NCBI GenBank assembly: GCA_050954785.1
Contig: JBPBQO010000108.1
Location: 68,820 to 132,819 of the forward strand
DNA length: 64,000 nt
DNA from: Lichenicola sp050954785
GTDB taxonomy: Bacteria > Pseudomonadota > Alphaproteobacteria > Acetobacterales > Acetobacteraceae
Direction of reading: 5' to 3'
Positions 25,984 through 34,106 of this stretch are shown piece by piece. The notes under the pieces were generated by a model. The model saw only the letters and a list, made by a program, of their open reading frames with translations. It did not search any database and had not been told where the DNA came from. A program made the translations under genes and the position numbers. The first letter of the stretch is position 1; each line of letters opens with the position of its first letter.

Positions 25984-27159
25984 ATGCTCAAGACCGGCGC
26001 CGGGGCGTCCCTGCAGCCGTTCCTGGCCATGGAAGTGGTCCGGGCGGCGAACGCACGACAGGCGGCACTCGGCCCCGGTGATCCAAGGATCATCCGGCTC
26101 GAGGTCGGGCAGCCCGCGACCGGCGCACCGGTCCTGGCGATCGAGGCGGTCCAGCGGGCGCTCGCGAGCGGCCTGCCACTCGGCTATACCGAGGCCTCCG
26201 GGCTCTCGTCGCTGCGCGGGCGGATCGCCCGGCACTACGACGATTTCTACGGTGCGACCGTCTCGCCGGACCGGATCACGGTCACCACCGGAGCATCCGG
26301 CGGCTTCCTGCTGGCGTTCCTGGCAGCGTTCGATCCCGGCGACCGGATCGCGTTAGCGAGCCCGTATTACCCACCCTACGTAAACATCCTGCATGCGCTC
26401 GGCATGCAGCCGGTGGTGCTGCCGACCGACGCGTCCAGCCGGTTCCAGCCGACCGTGGCGTTGCTGCAGGCGATGGCGGAAACCGGGCAGGGACTGCCCG
26501 ACGGGCTGATCGTCGCCAGCCCCTGCAACCCCGCCGGCACGACGCTGGATGCCGGAGAACTCGCGGTGCTGGCGCGCTTCTGCCACGCCAACGGCATCCG
26601 CCTGATCAGCGACGAGATCTATCACGGGCTGAACTGGGAGACGCCGCCGGCCACTGCGGCGGCCTACAGCGACAGCGCGATCGTCATCAACAGCTTCTCC
26701 AAATACTGGAGCATGACCGGCTGGCGGGTCGGCTGGATGGTGCTGCCGGAGGATCTGCTGAAGCCGGTTCTGCGCCTGAAGCAGAACCTGTTCATCAGCA
26801 CGCCGCACATCTCCCAGATCGCCGCCGAGGCAGCCTTCGAGGCGACCGCGGAAATCGGGGCGAACATGGATCGCTACCGCCGGTCGAGGGCGCATCTGCT
26901 CGCCAACCTGCCCGAGGCCGGCTTCACCGACATCGCGCCGGCGCAGGGCGCCTTCTACATCTACGCCGACATCGGCAACCGGAGCTGCGACAGCATCGGC
27001 TTCAGTGCGCGACTGCTGGCCAAGATCGGCGTCGCCGCCACGCCCGGGATCGATTTCGATGCGATGCGCGGCCACCGCACCATCCGCTTCAGCTATTGCG
27101 GGCCGGAAGCCGACATGATCGAGGCAGCGCATCGCCTGGCCGCGTTCCATGACCGCTGA
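25984..27159 (+). CDS. class I/II PLP-dependent aminotransferase
   Basis: Fold-type I aminotransferase of 391 residues. Visible motifs are EVGQPATGAP near the N-terminus, GASGGFLLAF (cofactor phosphate), SPCNPAGT, LISDEIYHGL with the PLP-binding Asp and Tyr, the Schiff-base lysine in NSFSKYWSMTGWRVGW, and FSYCGPEADM with the carboxylate-binding Arg just before it (RTIRFSY). The substrate is likely aspartate or an aromatic/branched amino acid; the sequence does not decide. It starts 8 nt after the gamma-glutamyltransferase-like gene and overlaps the following flavoprotein gene by 11 nt. Confidence 0.92.
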   Translation: MLKTGAGASLQPFLAMEVVRAANARQAALGPGDPRIIRLEVGQPATGAPVLAIEAVQRALASGLPLGYTEASGLSSLRGRIARHYDDFYGATVSPDRITVTTGASGGFLLAFLAAFDPGDRIALASPYYPPYVNILHALGMQPVVLPTDASSRFQPTVALLQAMAETGQGLPDGLIVASPCNPAGTTLDAGELAVLARFCHANGIRLISDEIYHGLNWETPPATAAAYSDSAIVINSFSKYWSMTGWRVGWMVLPEDLLKPVLRLKQNLFISTPHISQIAAEAAFEATAEIGANMDRYRRSRAHLLANLPEAGFTDIAPAQGAFYIYADIGNRSCDSIGFSARLLAKIGVAATPGIDFDAMRGHRTIRFSYCGPEADMIEAAHRLAAFHDR

Positions 27160-28372
27160 CCGTCCCACGGTTGCGATAATCGGTGCTGGTCCGGCCGGCT
27201 TGGCCGCCGCCGAACTGCTCGCACCGCACTGCCGGGTCACGATCTACGAGCGCATGCCGAGCCCCGGCCGCAAGCTGCTGCTGGCCGGGCGCGGCGGGCT
27301 CAACATCACCCATTCCGAGCCGCTTGCCGCGTTCCTGTCGCGATACGAGGCGGCCGAGCCGTGGCTGCGCTCGGCGATCGAGGCGTTTCCGCCGGATGCG
27401 ATGCGGACATGGTGCGAGGATCTGGGGCAGCCATGCTTCGTCGGCACCAGCGGACGGGTGTTCCCGCGCGCGATGAAGGCGTCGCCGCTGCTGCGTGCGT
27501 GGCTGGCACGGCTGGCGACGCTCGACGTGACGCTCCGCACCCGCTGCCGCTTCATGGGCTTCGACGAAACCGGCGCCGCGTTGCTGGCGGGTCAGCAGGG
27601 TCCGGAACGAATCGAGGCAGATGCGACGCTGCTGGCGCTCGGCGGGGCGAGCTGGGCACGGCTCGGATCGGATGGGGCCTGGAGTCGCGCCTTGGCCGAT
27701 GCGGGTGTGGCGCTGGCGCCGTTCCGTCCGGCGAATTGCGGCTTCACGACCGGCTGGTCGGATGGGTTTCGCGAGCGCTTTGCCGGTACCCCGCTGAAGT
27801 CGGTCGGCCTGCACTTCGACGGCCGAAGCTCGCGTGGCGACCTCATCGTCACCCGCGACGGTCTCGAGGGCGGGGCAGTGTATCCCTTGTCGGCCCCGTT
27901 GCGCGACGCGATCGAGCGCCGGAAACCGGCGGTGCTGATGCTCGATCTGCGTCCGGACCTGCCGGTCGAGATGCTCGCAGCCCGTCTCGCCAAGGTGCGC
28001 GGCCGCGAGAGCCTGTCGAACACGCTGCGCAAGGCGCTGTCCTTGCCGCCGGCGGCGATCGGCCTGCTGCGGGAAACCGGCGATGCGCCGCCGCCACGCG
28101 ATCCGGCGGCACTCGCGTCGCTGATCAAGGCGCTGCCGATCAGTCTCACCGCGCCCGCGCCGATAGATCGCGCCATCTCGACGGCCGGTGGTGTCTCTCA
28201 TGCCGCCTTCGACGAGCACTTCATGCTCCGCGCCCGTCCCGGCACGTTCGTTGCCGGCGAGATGCTGGATTGGGAAGCGCCGACCGGCGGCTATCTGCTG
28301 CAGGCCTCGATCGCGACCGGCCGCGCGGCAGCCGTCGGCATGCTGGGCTGGATGCGGTCCGAAGCCGGCTGA
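27149..28372 (+). CDS. FAD-dependent oxidoreductase, BaiN/HI0933-like (TIGR03862 type)
   Basis: Flavoprotein of 407 residues. The Rossmann loop GAGPAGLAAAELL is followed by ERMPSPGRKLLLAGRGGLNITHSEP, the signature of the HI0933/BaiN family, split here as PGRKLL and GRGGLNITHSE. The C-terminus has STAGGVSHAAFDEHFML and GEMLDWEAPTGGYLLQAS, where the flavin isoalloxazine is held. It starts inside the end of the aminotransferase gene, so the two are translationally coupled. The physiological reaction of the proteobacterial branch is unknown. Confidence 0.9.
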   Translation: MTADRPTVAIIGAGPAGLAAAELLAPHCRVTIYERMPSPGRKLLLAGRGGLNITHSEPLAAFLSRYEAAEPWLRSAIEAFPPDAMRTWCEDLGQPCFVGTSGRVFPRAMKASPLLRAWLARLATLDVTLRTRCRFMGFDETGAALLAGQQGPERIEADATLLALGGASWARLGSDGAWSRALADAGVALAPFRPANCGFTTGWSDGFRERFAGTPLKSVGLHFDGRSSRGDLIVTRDGLEGGAVYPLSAPLRDAIERRKPAVLMLDLRPDLPVEMLAARLAKVRGRESLSNTLRKALSLPPAAIGLLRETGDAPPPRDPAALASLIKALPISLTAPAPIDRAISTAGGVSHAAFDEHFMLRARPGTFVAGEMLDWEAPTGGYLLQASIATGRAAAVGMLGWMRSEAG

Positions 28373-28405
28373 GGTCGCTTCCCAGGCATACGATAGCGGT
28401 TCCGC

Positions 28406-28588
28406 CTACCTCGTCGCCTTCCCGGGGACGGACGCCAGGACGGACGCGGACAGGATGATCAGGGATGCCAGGGCTCCGACCGACAACAGGCCAGAGGGTG
28501 TTATCCGCACGCTTGCCTTGAAACTGACGCTGCGGCCGATCTGGATATCGATCGTGGCGATCTGCTCGTGTGTGCCGGAGACATCCAT
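28406..28588 (-). CDS. 60-residue single-helix membrane protein
   Basis: A small gene on the minus strand between two plus-strand genes. The ATG at 28588 has AAGGA about 9 nt upstream. The product starts MDVSGTHEQIATIDIQIGRS, has a polar 30-residue N-terminal part, one hydrophobic helix at about residues 33-53 (SGLLSVGALASLIILSASVL) and a short basic tail. Frame, ribosome site and hydrophobic pattern support a real gene; a longer open frame covering the same codons upstream (to 30385) is an antisense shadow of the ATPase gene. Function unknown. Confidence 0.6.
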   Translation of the reverse strand: MDVSGTHEQIATIDIQIGRSVSFKASVRITPSGLLSVGALASLIILSASVLASVPGKATR

Positions 28589-28720
28589 GCTGGTCGGTAT
28601 CCTTGGGGCCAACGTCCGTCTCCACTTTGATACCCGGAGCAGCCATTCGATCAAGGCGCCGTCCTGGCGGCGGGATCGTCCGGTTGCCGGATGGCGCGGC
28701 TTGCCTGTATCCCCCGGCCT

Positions 28721-30247
28721 ATGACCGTTGCGATCGAGATCGGCACACGAATCGAGACTGGTGCCCTCGCATCCAATACCGAGCCGGCACTGCTGGATCT
28801 CGAGGAGCTGCTGTCGACGCGGCTGCTGGTGCAGGGCAATTCCGGCTCGGGCAAGTCGCACCTGCTGCGCCGGCTGCTGGAGCAGAGTGCGGCCTGGGTG
28901 CAGCAGGCGGTGATCGATCCGGAAGGCGATTTCGTCAGCCTGGCCGAACGATACGGCCACCTGGTCATCGATGCGGCCGAGCATGACGAGGCGGCCCTGG
29001 TCGCGGCGGGCGAGCGCATGCGGGCGCACCGGGTGTCGGTGGTGCTGAACCTGGAAGGCATCGACGCGGAGCTGCAGATGCGCCGTGCCAGCGCGTTCCT
29101 CGGCGGCATGTTCGATGCGCCGCGGGAGAGCTGGTATCCGGTGCTGGTGGTGGTTGACGAGGCGCAGTTGTTCGCCCCCGCCGCCGCCGGCGAGGTGTCC
29201 GACGAGGCACGGAAGGCCTCTCTCGGCGCCATGACCAATCTGATGTGCCGTGGCCGCAAGCGCGGGCTGGCCGGGGTGATCGCCACGCAGCGCCTGGCCA
29301 AGCTTGCGAAAAACGTTGCCGCCGAGGCGACCAACTTCCTGATGGGCCGGACCTTCCTCGATATCGACATGGCCCGCGCGGCCGACCTGCTCGGGATGGA
29401 ACGCCGTCAGGCCGAAAGCTTTCGCGATCTCGGGCGCGGCCGGTTCCTGGCGCTGGGACCGGCCCTGTCGCGTCGACCGATCACCGTCAGGATCGGCGCC
29501 GTCGAGACCGAGAGTCGCTCGGCCGGACCGAGCCTGCTGCCGCTGGCGCCGGCCGCGTCCGAGCAGGACATGCGCGAACTGATCCTGACGCCGCTGCCGG
29601 CAGCCGGCGCGACACGGGCCCGCCGGCTGCCGGCAGCGCCGCCGCCCGACATCCTGGCGCAGCTTTCGTTGCATGGCGTGGCGCGCGTCGCCCGTCGCGA
29701 GGCCGAGCTCGAGGTCCCGCTGCCGGTGCAGCAGACGCTGGAGGACGCCGCGAACGACCGGCGGCGGATGCAGGCGATATTGCGTGCCATGCTGGCCGAC
29801 TCCGAGACAGGTTTCCGGCCGGTGCATGTGCTCTACCAGGATTTCCTGGTGCGCTGCCGGATCGATGGGATGGGCCGCGACGTGCTGGATATCGGACGGT
29901 TCCGCAAGGCGCTTGGTACCGCCCGCGCCGGCATCGACGAAGCCGACGCGGATGCGCCGGACTGGCAGGCGGCGGAACGGATCGCCTCGGCATTGCCGGA
30001 GGACGTCCAGGGTGTGTTCCTGCTGGTCGCGCGGGCCGCGCGGGACCGATTGCCCTGTCCGTCCGACGCCGACATCGCCCGCGCCTACGGAACCCATTCG
30101 CCCAGCCGTGCCCGGCGCCAGTTGCTGTATCTGGAGGAGCAGGATGTGCTGGTGTTGCGCGAGGACGGAGCCGGTCGGCGCATCCTCACCATCGTCGGAT
30201 CGGGATGGGAAACACTGCCTGGCGATCCGGCCGCAATCTCCGCTTGA
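28721..30247 (+). CDS. HerA-like ATP-binding protein (DUF87 family)
   Basis: P-loop ATPase of 508 residues related to HerA/FtsK-type helicases and translocases. Walker A is GNSGSGKSHL near residue 39, Walker B is VLVVVDEAQLF near 146, followed by RGRKRGLAGVIATQRLAKL, which carries the sensor and arginine-finger region. The C-terminal 200 residues are a less conserved alpha-helical part with a winged-helix look near the end (IARAYGTHSPSRARRQLLYLEEQ). The ATG at 28721 precedes the first conserved strand. No NurA-like nuclease is next to it, so a role in end resection cannot be assumed; DNA handling is the general expectation. Confidence 0.85.
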   Translation: MTVAIEIGTRIETGALASNTEPALLDLEELLSTRLLVQGNSGSGKSHLLRRLLEQSAAWVQQAVIDPEGDFVSLAERYGHLVIDAAEHDEAALVAAGERMRAHRVSVVLNLEGIDAELQMRRASAFLGGMFDAPRESWYPVLVVVDEAQLFAPAAAGEVSDEARKASLGAMTNLMCRGRKRGLAGVIATQRLAKLAKNVAAEATNFLMGRTFLDIDMARAADLLGMERRQAESFRDLGRGRFLALGPALSRRPITVRIGAVETESRSAGPSLLPLAPAASEQDMRELILTPLPAAGATRARRLPAAPPPDILAQLSLHGVARVARREAELEVPLPVQQTLEDAANDRRRMQAILRAMLADSETGFRPVHVLYQDFLVRCRIDGMGRDVLDIGRFRKALGTARAGIDEADADAPDWQAAERIASALPEDVQGVFLLVARAARDRLPCPSDADIARAYGTHSPSRARRQLLYLEEQDVLVLREDGAGRRILTIVGSGWETLPGDPAAISA

Positions 30248-30384
30248 CGCCGGCCTCATGTCGCCGGCCACGCGATCCCGTGTCTGGCGGCAGTGCGCAA
30301 GCCATGCTTTCCTGCCCGTCCCAGGTCGATAAAGCGGCAAGAGGGCCAACGGAAGGCCTCGGCCGCTTGCAGAGGGCAGTATCA

Positions 30385-30984
30385 ATGATCCGTTCGTCCA
30401 CGCCGCGTCTTGCCGCCATCACCGCTCTCGGCAGCCTTGCCATGCTGTGCCAGGGCGAACCGGCTGCCGCCGCCACCAAGGCCGGCGTGACCATGCCCGA
30501 CACGATGGAAGTGGCCGGCAAGACCCTGGTGCTGAACGGGATCGGAGTGCGATCCTTCACCATGCTCCACATACGTGGCTATGTCGGTGCGTTGTACCTG
30601 CCGCAGAAGACCACCAGCGCCACCGCGGCGCTGGCCGAGCAAGGTCCCAAGGCGCTGTTCATGCAGTTCGTCCGCGGCGCGCCGTCCGACAAGGTTCATG
30701 ACCTCTACATGGATTCCAGCAGGAACTACTGTGCAAAGCATAACTGCACCGAAGCCGACAAGACGGCGTTCGAGAAGCTGCTCGGAACCGTCCAGTCCGT
30801 GAAACCGGGCGACCGTACCGGCTTTATCGTCACGGATAGCGGGGTACAGGTGCTGTTCAACGGCAAGCAAATCACGACGATCGACGACCCGAAGTTCGGG
30901 CATACGATCATTGACTCGGATCTGGGCTCGACCTCCCCATCGGCGGAATTGCGCGACGGCCTGCTCGGCAAGACCGACAGCTAG
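30385..30984 (+). CDS. periplasmic chalcone isomerase-like protein
   Basis: A 199-residue exported protein. It has a signal peptide (MIRSSTPRLAAITALGSLAM, cleavage near AAAA) and a chalcone-isomerase-like fold: VAGKTLVLNGIGVRSF, KVYVGALYLP-like region here as HIRGYVGALYLPQK, and FIVTDSGVQVLFNGKQI. Bacterial members bind lipids or haem rather than flavonoids. Two cysteines (NYCAKHNC) could form a disulfide. The start has GAGGG upstream. It converges directly on the adenosine deaminase-like gene, the stop codons being adjacent. Confidence 0.85.
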   Translation: MIRSSTPRLAAITALGSLAMLCQGEPAAAATKAGVTMPDTMEVAGKTLVLNGIGVRSFTMLHIRGYVGALYLPQKTTSATAALAEQGPKALFMQFVRGAPSDKVHDLYMDSSRNYCAKHNCTEADKTAFEKLLGTVQSVKPGDRTGFIVTDSGVQVLFNGKQITTIDDPKFGHTIIDSDLGSTSPSAELRDGLLGKTDS

Positions 30985-32496
30985 CTAGCGCGGGCCGGCC
31001 TGCGCGACCTTCGTCTCGAAGGCTCGGAACGCCTCTTCCAGTTGCCATTGCGCACGCGCCTTGTCGCTGTGCGCCAGAAGATCGGCGCCCGGCCTGAGCG
31101 GGTTGCCGCCGGCATCGGCCGTCAACGGATCGCCCGCCAGGAAGCTGTAGGTCAGCGCATTGCGCGAGAGCGCCTTCAGCGCCGGGTAGCCGAGATGCCA
31201 GGTCTCGACCGCGCGCAGATACTCATGGGTCAGGTCGATCCGCTCGACGCCTTCATCATCGGTGGACAGCACGATCGGCACGCCGGCCGCCCGATAGGCG
31301 GTGAACGGATGGTCCTTGCCACGCACGCCCAGGATCTGGTCGTTGCTGGTCTGGTTGATCTCCACCGCGACATGCCGGCGGGCCATTTCCGCCAGCAGAC
31401 CGGGGGCGTCGTCTTCGTAGGTGATGTCGACGCCATGGCCGATCCGGCTGGCCCCGGCGATCTCGACGGCCTGGCGGATGTGGTCGCGCAGATACTCCGG
31501 CGGGACCAATCCCAGCGTGAGTTCGCCGGCATGCAGGCTGAGCTTTATCTCCGGATGGGCGGCATGGAAGAAGCGGAAGGCGCGCATGTGCTGGCCATAG
31601 TCGTGCAGCGCCACCGAATTATCCTCGGGTGCGACGATGTTGATGCCGACGAAACGCGGATCGGCATGAACCAGCGCATAGCTGTAGGCGAGCTGGGCGA
31701 ACACCGCCCGCGGCGGCAGGACGCGCAACAGGAAGGTCTGGTAGCGGATGATCACCCTGCAGCCCGGATCGGGGGTAGCCGTCGCGCAGTGCAACACTTC
31801 TCGCATCCTGGCCTCGGCCTGGTCGGTATCGGTTTTTGCCTCCGCCAGCAGGCGTGGAATCCCGTCCTGGATGGCGCCCAGGTCGGCGGCGAAATCCTCG
31901 TTCGCCCAGGGCCTCGACAGGCCGAGCCCGGCGGACTCGCGCACGCGCGGATACCACATGATCTCGAGATATTCGGTGTGTTCGGCGGCGGCACGGCTGG
32001 CTTCCTCCGCCAGCATCTCGCCGACATGACCGGTGCCGGCGGCGTCGAACTTGGCGAACGTCGAAAAGAAGTGGTCGTGTCCCGACGCGTCACCCGGCGA
32101 CGGTGTGAAATCGCGCATCGAGAGCTGGTCGATCATCGCATCCTCCAGCCCGGGCGTCTGCGCGAGTGCATCGGCGGCGGGCTTGAGGTCGCCGGTGCAG
32201 GGAGGCCGCACGATCGAATGGGTGCGGGTATCGATGCACAGGCCGCTCGCGCCCGCCCAGCCGATATAGCTTTCGGCATAGACCGCGCCGGCCAGATGAT
32301 TGTGCAGGTCGCCGCCCTTCGGCATCTCGCGCAGGAATTCGCGCAGTCGCGGCGGATCGGCGGACAGGCGATCGAACACGCGTGATGCGCCGGCAGCCGG
32401 GTCGGGCGCGGAGGCGGCACGGACGGTCGGCGCGAGGGTGGTGAGGGAGACCAGCAACAGGCTGGACAGGCGAAACAGGAGCGTGCAGCGGATCAT
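30985..32496 (-). CDS. exported adenosine deaminase-family protein
   Basis: A 503-residue amidohydrolase with a signal peptide (MIRCTLLFRLSSLLLVSLTT, cleavage after VRA). Metal and catalytic motifs of adenosine deaminase/ADGF proteins are intact: GDLHNHLAGAVYAES (two His), SLHAGE (catalytic His and Glu), RIGHGVDITYE, and STDDEGVERIDLTHEY with the metal Asp. The length and the insert between residues 100 and 250 resemble the extracellular ADGF subgroup. It probably deaminates adenosine or a related nucleoside in the periplasm for salvage. An alternative ATG lies at 32517. Confidence 0.87.
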   Translation of the reverse strand: MIRCTLLFRLSSLLLVSLTTLAPTVRAASAPDPAAGASRVFDRLSADPPRLREFLREMPKGGDLHNHLAGAVYAESYIGWAGASGLCIDTRTHSIVRPPCTGDLKPAADALAQTPGLEDAMIDQLSMRDFTPSPGDASGHDHFFSTFAKFDAAGTGHVGEMLAEEASRAAAEHTEYLEIMWYPRVRESAGLGLSRPWANEDFAADLGAIQDGIPRLLAEAKTDTDQAEARMREVLHCATATPDPGCRVIIRYQTFLLRVLPPRAVFAQLAYSYALVHADPRFVGINIVAPEDNSVALHDYGQHMRAFRFFHAAHPEIKLSLHAGELTLGLVPPEYLRDHIRQAVEIAGASRIGHGVDITYEDDAPGLLAEMARRHVAVEINQTSNDQILGVRGKDHPFTAYRAAGVPIVLSTDDEGVERIDLTHEYLRAVETWHLGYPALKALSRNALTYSFLAGDPLTADAGGNPLRPGADLLAHSDKARAQWQLEEAFRAFETKVAQAGPR

Positions 32497-32544
32497 TACG
32501 GCACAAGACAGGATCATTGCCGCAGCGTCGAGGGACGAGACCGG

Positions 32545-33978
32545 ATGAGCATGCGGAAACGGACGGTGCAAAGCCGGATCGAGCAGGTAGGCCTGCTGGT
32601 CGTGATCGGCACCGCCGCAATCGCGCTGCTTGCCTACATGGCGCTGATCGAGGCCGGCCATTGGGGATCGGACGAGTATTACATCGCCGCCTTCAATGCC
32701 TCGACCGGATGGCGCTCGGTGCTCGGACGCATGGTGCGATGGAGCCCGAGGCCGTTCTCGGAGGCCGTAAGCGCGCTCTACCTCACCCTCTGCCACTGGT
32801 TGAAGCACTCGTTCGTGGTGCCGTTCCTGTTGCTGCTGTGGCTCGGTTCGATTGCCGTCATCGCCGCCGCGGCACGCCGGGCCGGGGAGGTGCGGCCGAT
32901 CCTGTTCGCCGTGGTGTTGTTCGTGCTGGCGCTGATGCTCTGCCGGCCGGACGAGATGTTCTATTGGCCGATGGCGACCGTCGCGTACCTGTCGTCCTGG
33001 GCCGGCCTTGCCGCCGTGACGGCGCTCCGGCGCGCGGATACGTCGGCCGTCTATCCGCCTTCGTCCCTCCTGATGACCGGCATGCTGCTGCTGGCGGCGT
33101 TCAGCGTCGAGATCGGCGCGGTTACCGTGCTCCTCGATGCCGTGCTCTGGGTCATGGTCGCGCCGGTCCGCCTGCCGGGCAGACCTGCATCAGCCGGGTT
33201 TAGACGCAGCCGGCTGCAGGCTGCGCGGGCCGGGCTGGTGCCGGCCCTGGCGGGCTTGCTCATCTGCATCTCGGTGTATGTCAGCCGGATGCGGCCGATG
33301 GTCGAGGTGCTCGACCGAAGCAGCCTGCTGGCCGGCAACTGGCTGCGCAGCTTCGAGGCTGCGGTTCCGATATTCGCACATGAGCTGGTCGGCATACCGG
33401 GCCTGCCGGTGCTGGCCGCGATCCTGCTCAAGCTGGCGATCCTGCTGGTCCTGCCGCCGCCGGGTGCGTCGACCGGGCCGGCAACCCGGCGCCGGATCGT
33501 CTGGGCGGTGTCGTTGCTGCTGGGCGCATTCCTCTCGGTCGCGCTGTCGCTGCATCAGTTCGGCATGCTGTGCTGCCAGCGGCACCAGACGATGCGGGCG
33601 GGCATGATCCTGCTGGCGCTGGTCGCGCTGGCCCCGTCATCCGCGCTGCTCTGGCGCCGATTGCCGGCAGGCCTGCGTGAGATGCTACTGGCTGGGGTGC
33701 TTCTGCTGCTGCTCGCGGTATGGACACCGGCCCTCAAGGCGGATTTTGCCCTGATACCCGAACATATGCGGACGCGATCGACAAACTGGAGTTCGGCGCG
33801 CGGTCCAGAAGACGCGATGCTGTTCACCGTGCCGCCGCCGGGCCGTTTGTTCGGTGGTCCGTTTTGGCCGTCGCAGATCGTCAGGCTGCGCGACGGGCAG
33901 GTTCCCGCTTATGGCGCGGAAGGGATCGCGGCATTTTTCGGCAAGCACGAGATGACGATCGTGCAGTCGCCTCGGTAG
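32545..33978 (+). CDS. polytopic membrane protein, unknown function
   Basis: A 477-residue protein with about 9-11 hydrophobic helices. An early extracytoplasmic loop contains SDEYYIAAF and RWSPRPFSE, reminiscent of the Asp/Glu-rich first loop of GT-C-type glycosyltransferases and related DUF6056-like proteins; the C-terminal 90 residues are soluble and end in KHEMTIVQSPR. It starts 48 nt from the divergent adenosine deaminase gene. A role in cell-surface sugar transfer is only a guess. Confidence 0.7.
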   Translation: MSMRKRTVQSRIEQVGLLVVIGTAAIALLAYMALIEAGHWGSDEYYIAAFNASTGWRSVLGRMVRWSPRPFSEAVSALYLTLCHWLKHSFVVPFLLLLWLGSIAVIAAAARRAGEVRPILFAVVLFVLALMLCRPDEMFYWPMATVAYLSSWAGLAAVTALRRADTSAVYPPSSLLMTGMLLLAAFSVEIGAVTVLLDAVLWVMVAPVRLPGRPASAGFRRSRLQAARAGLVPALAGLLICISVYVSRMRPMVEVLDRSSLLAGNWLRSFEAAVPIFAHELVGIPGLPVLAAILLKLAILLVLPPPGASTGPATRRRIVWAVSLLLGAFLSVALSLHQFGMLCCQRHQTMRAGMILLALVALAPSSALLWRRLPAGLREMLLAGVLLLLLAVWTPALKADFALIPEHMRTRSTNWSSARGPEDAMLFTVPPPGRLFGGPFWPSQIVRLRDGQVPAYGAEGIAAFFGKHEMTIVQSPR

Positions 33979-34013
33979 CCGTCGCACCAATTCGGACCGG
34001 CTGAGAAAGACGC

Positions 34014-34091
34014 CCCGGTCGCTCCTGTGCCACGTCGGTCGCCTGCGGGAGCAATGTCCCACAGGCGGTGACGCGGCACGGGAGCGCCGGG
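34014..34091. terminator. nested inverted repeats between convergent genes
   Basis: Two inverted repeats are nested in the 128-nt gap between the membrane-protein gene and rne. Outer arms are 34014-34031 and 34075-34091 (CCCGG, CGCTCC and GTGCC blocks pair, with one bulge and one mismatch). The inner hairpin is 34040-34050 with 34057-34067, a CGCCTG/CAGGCG stem with a mismatch and a GGGA/TCCC stem. It could terminate transcripts from both sides. Confidence 0.55.
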
Positions 34092-34106
34092 AAGAACGTC
34101 AGGTCG

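Noticed and set aside
28590..30385. Long minus-strand frame over the HerA-like gene
   Set aside because: Low-complexity shadow; only its last 60 codons (28406-28588) show features of a real gene.
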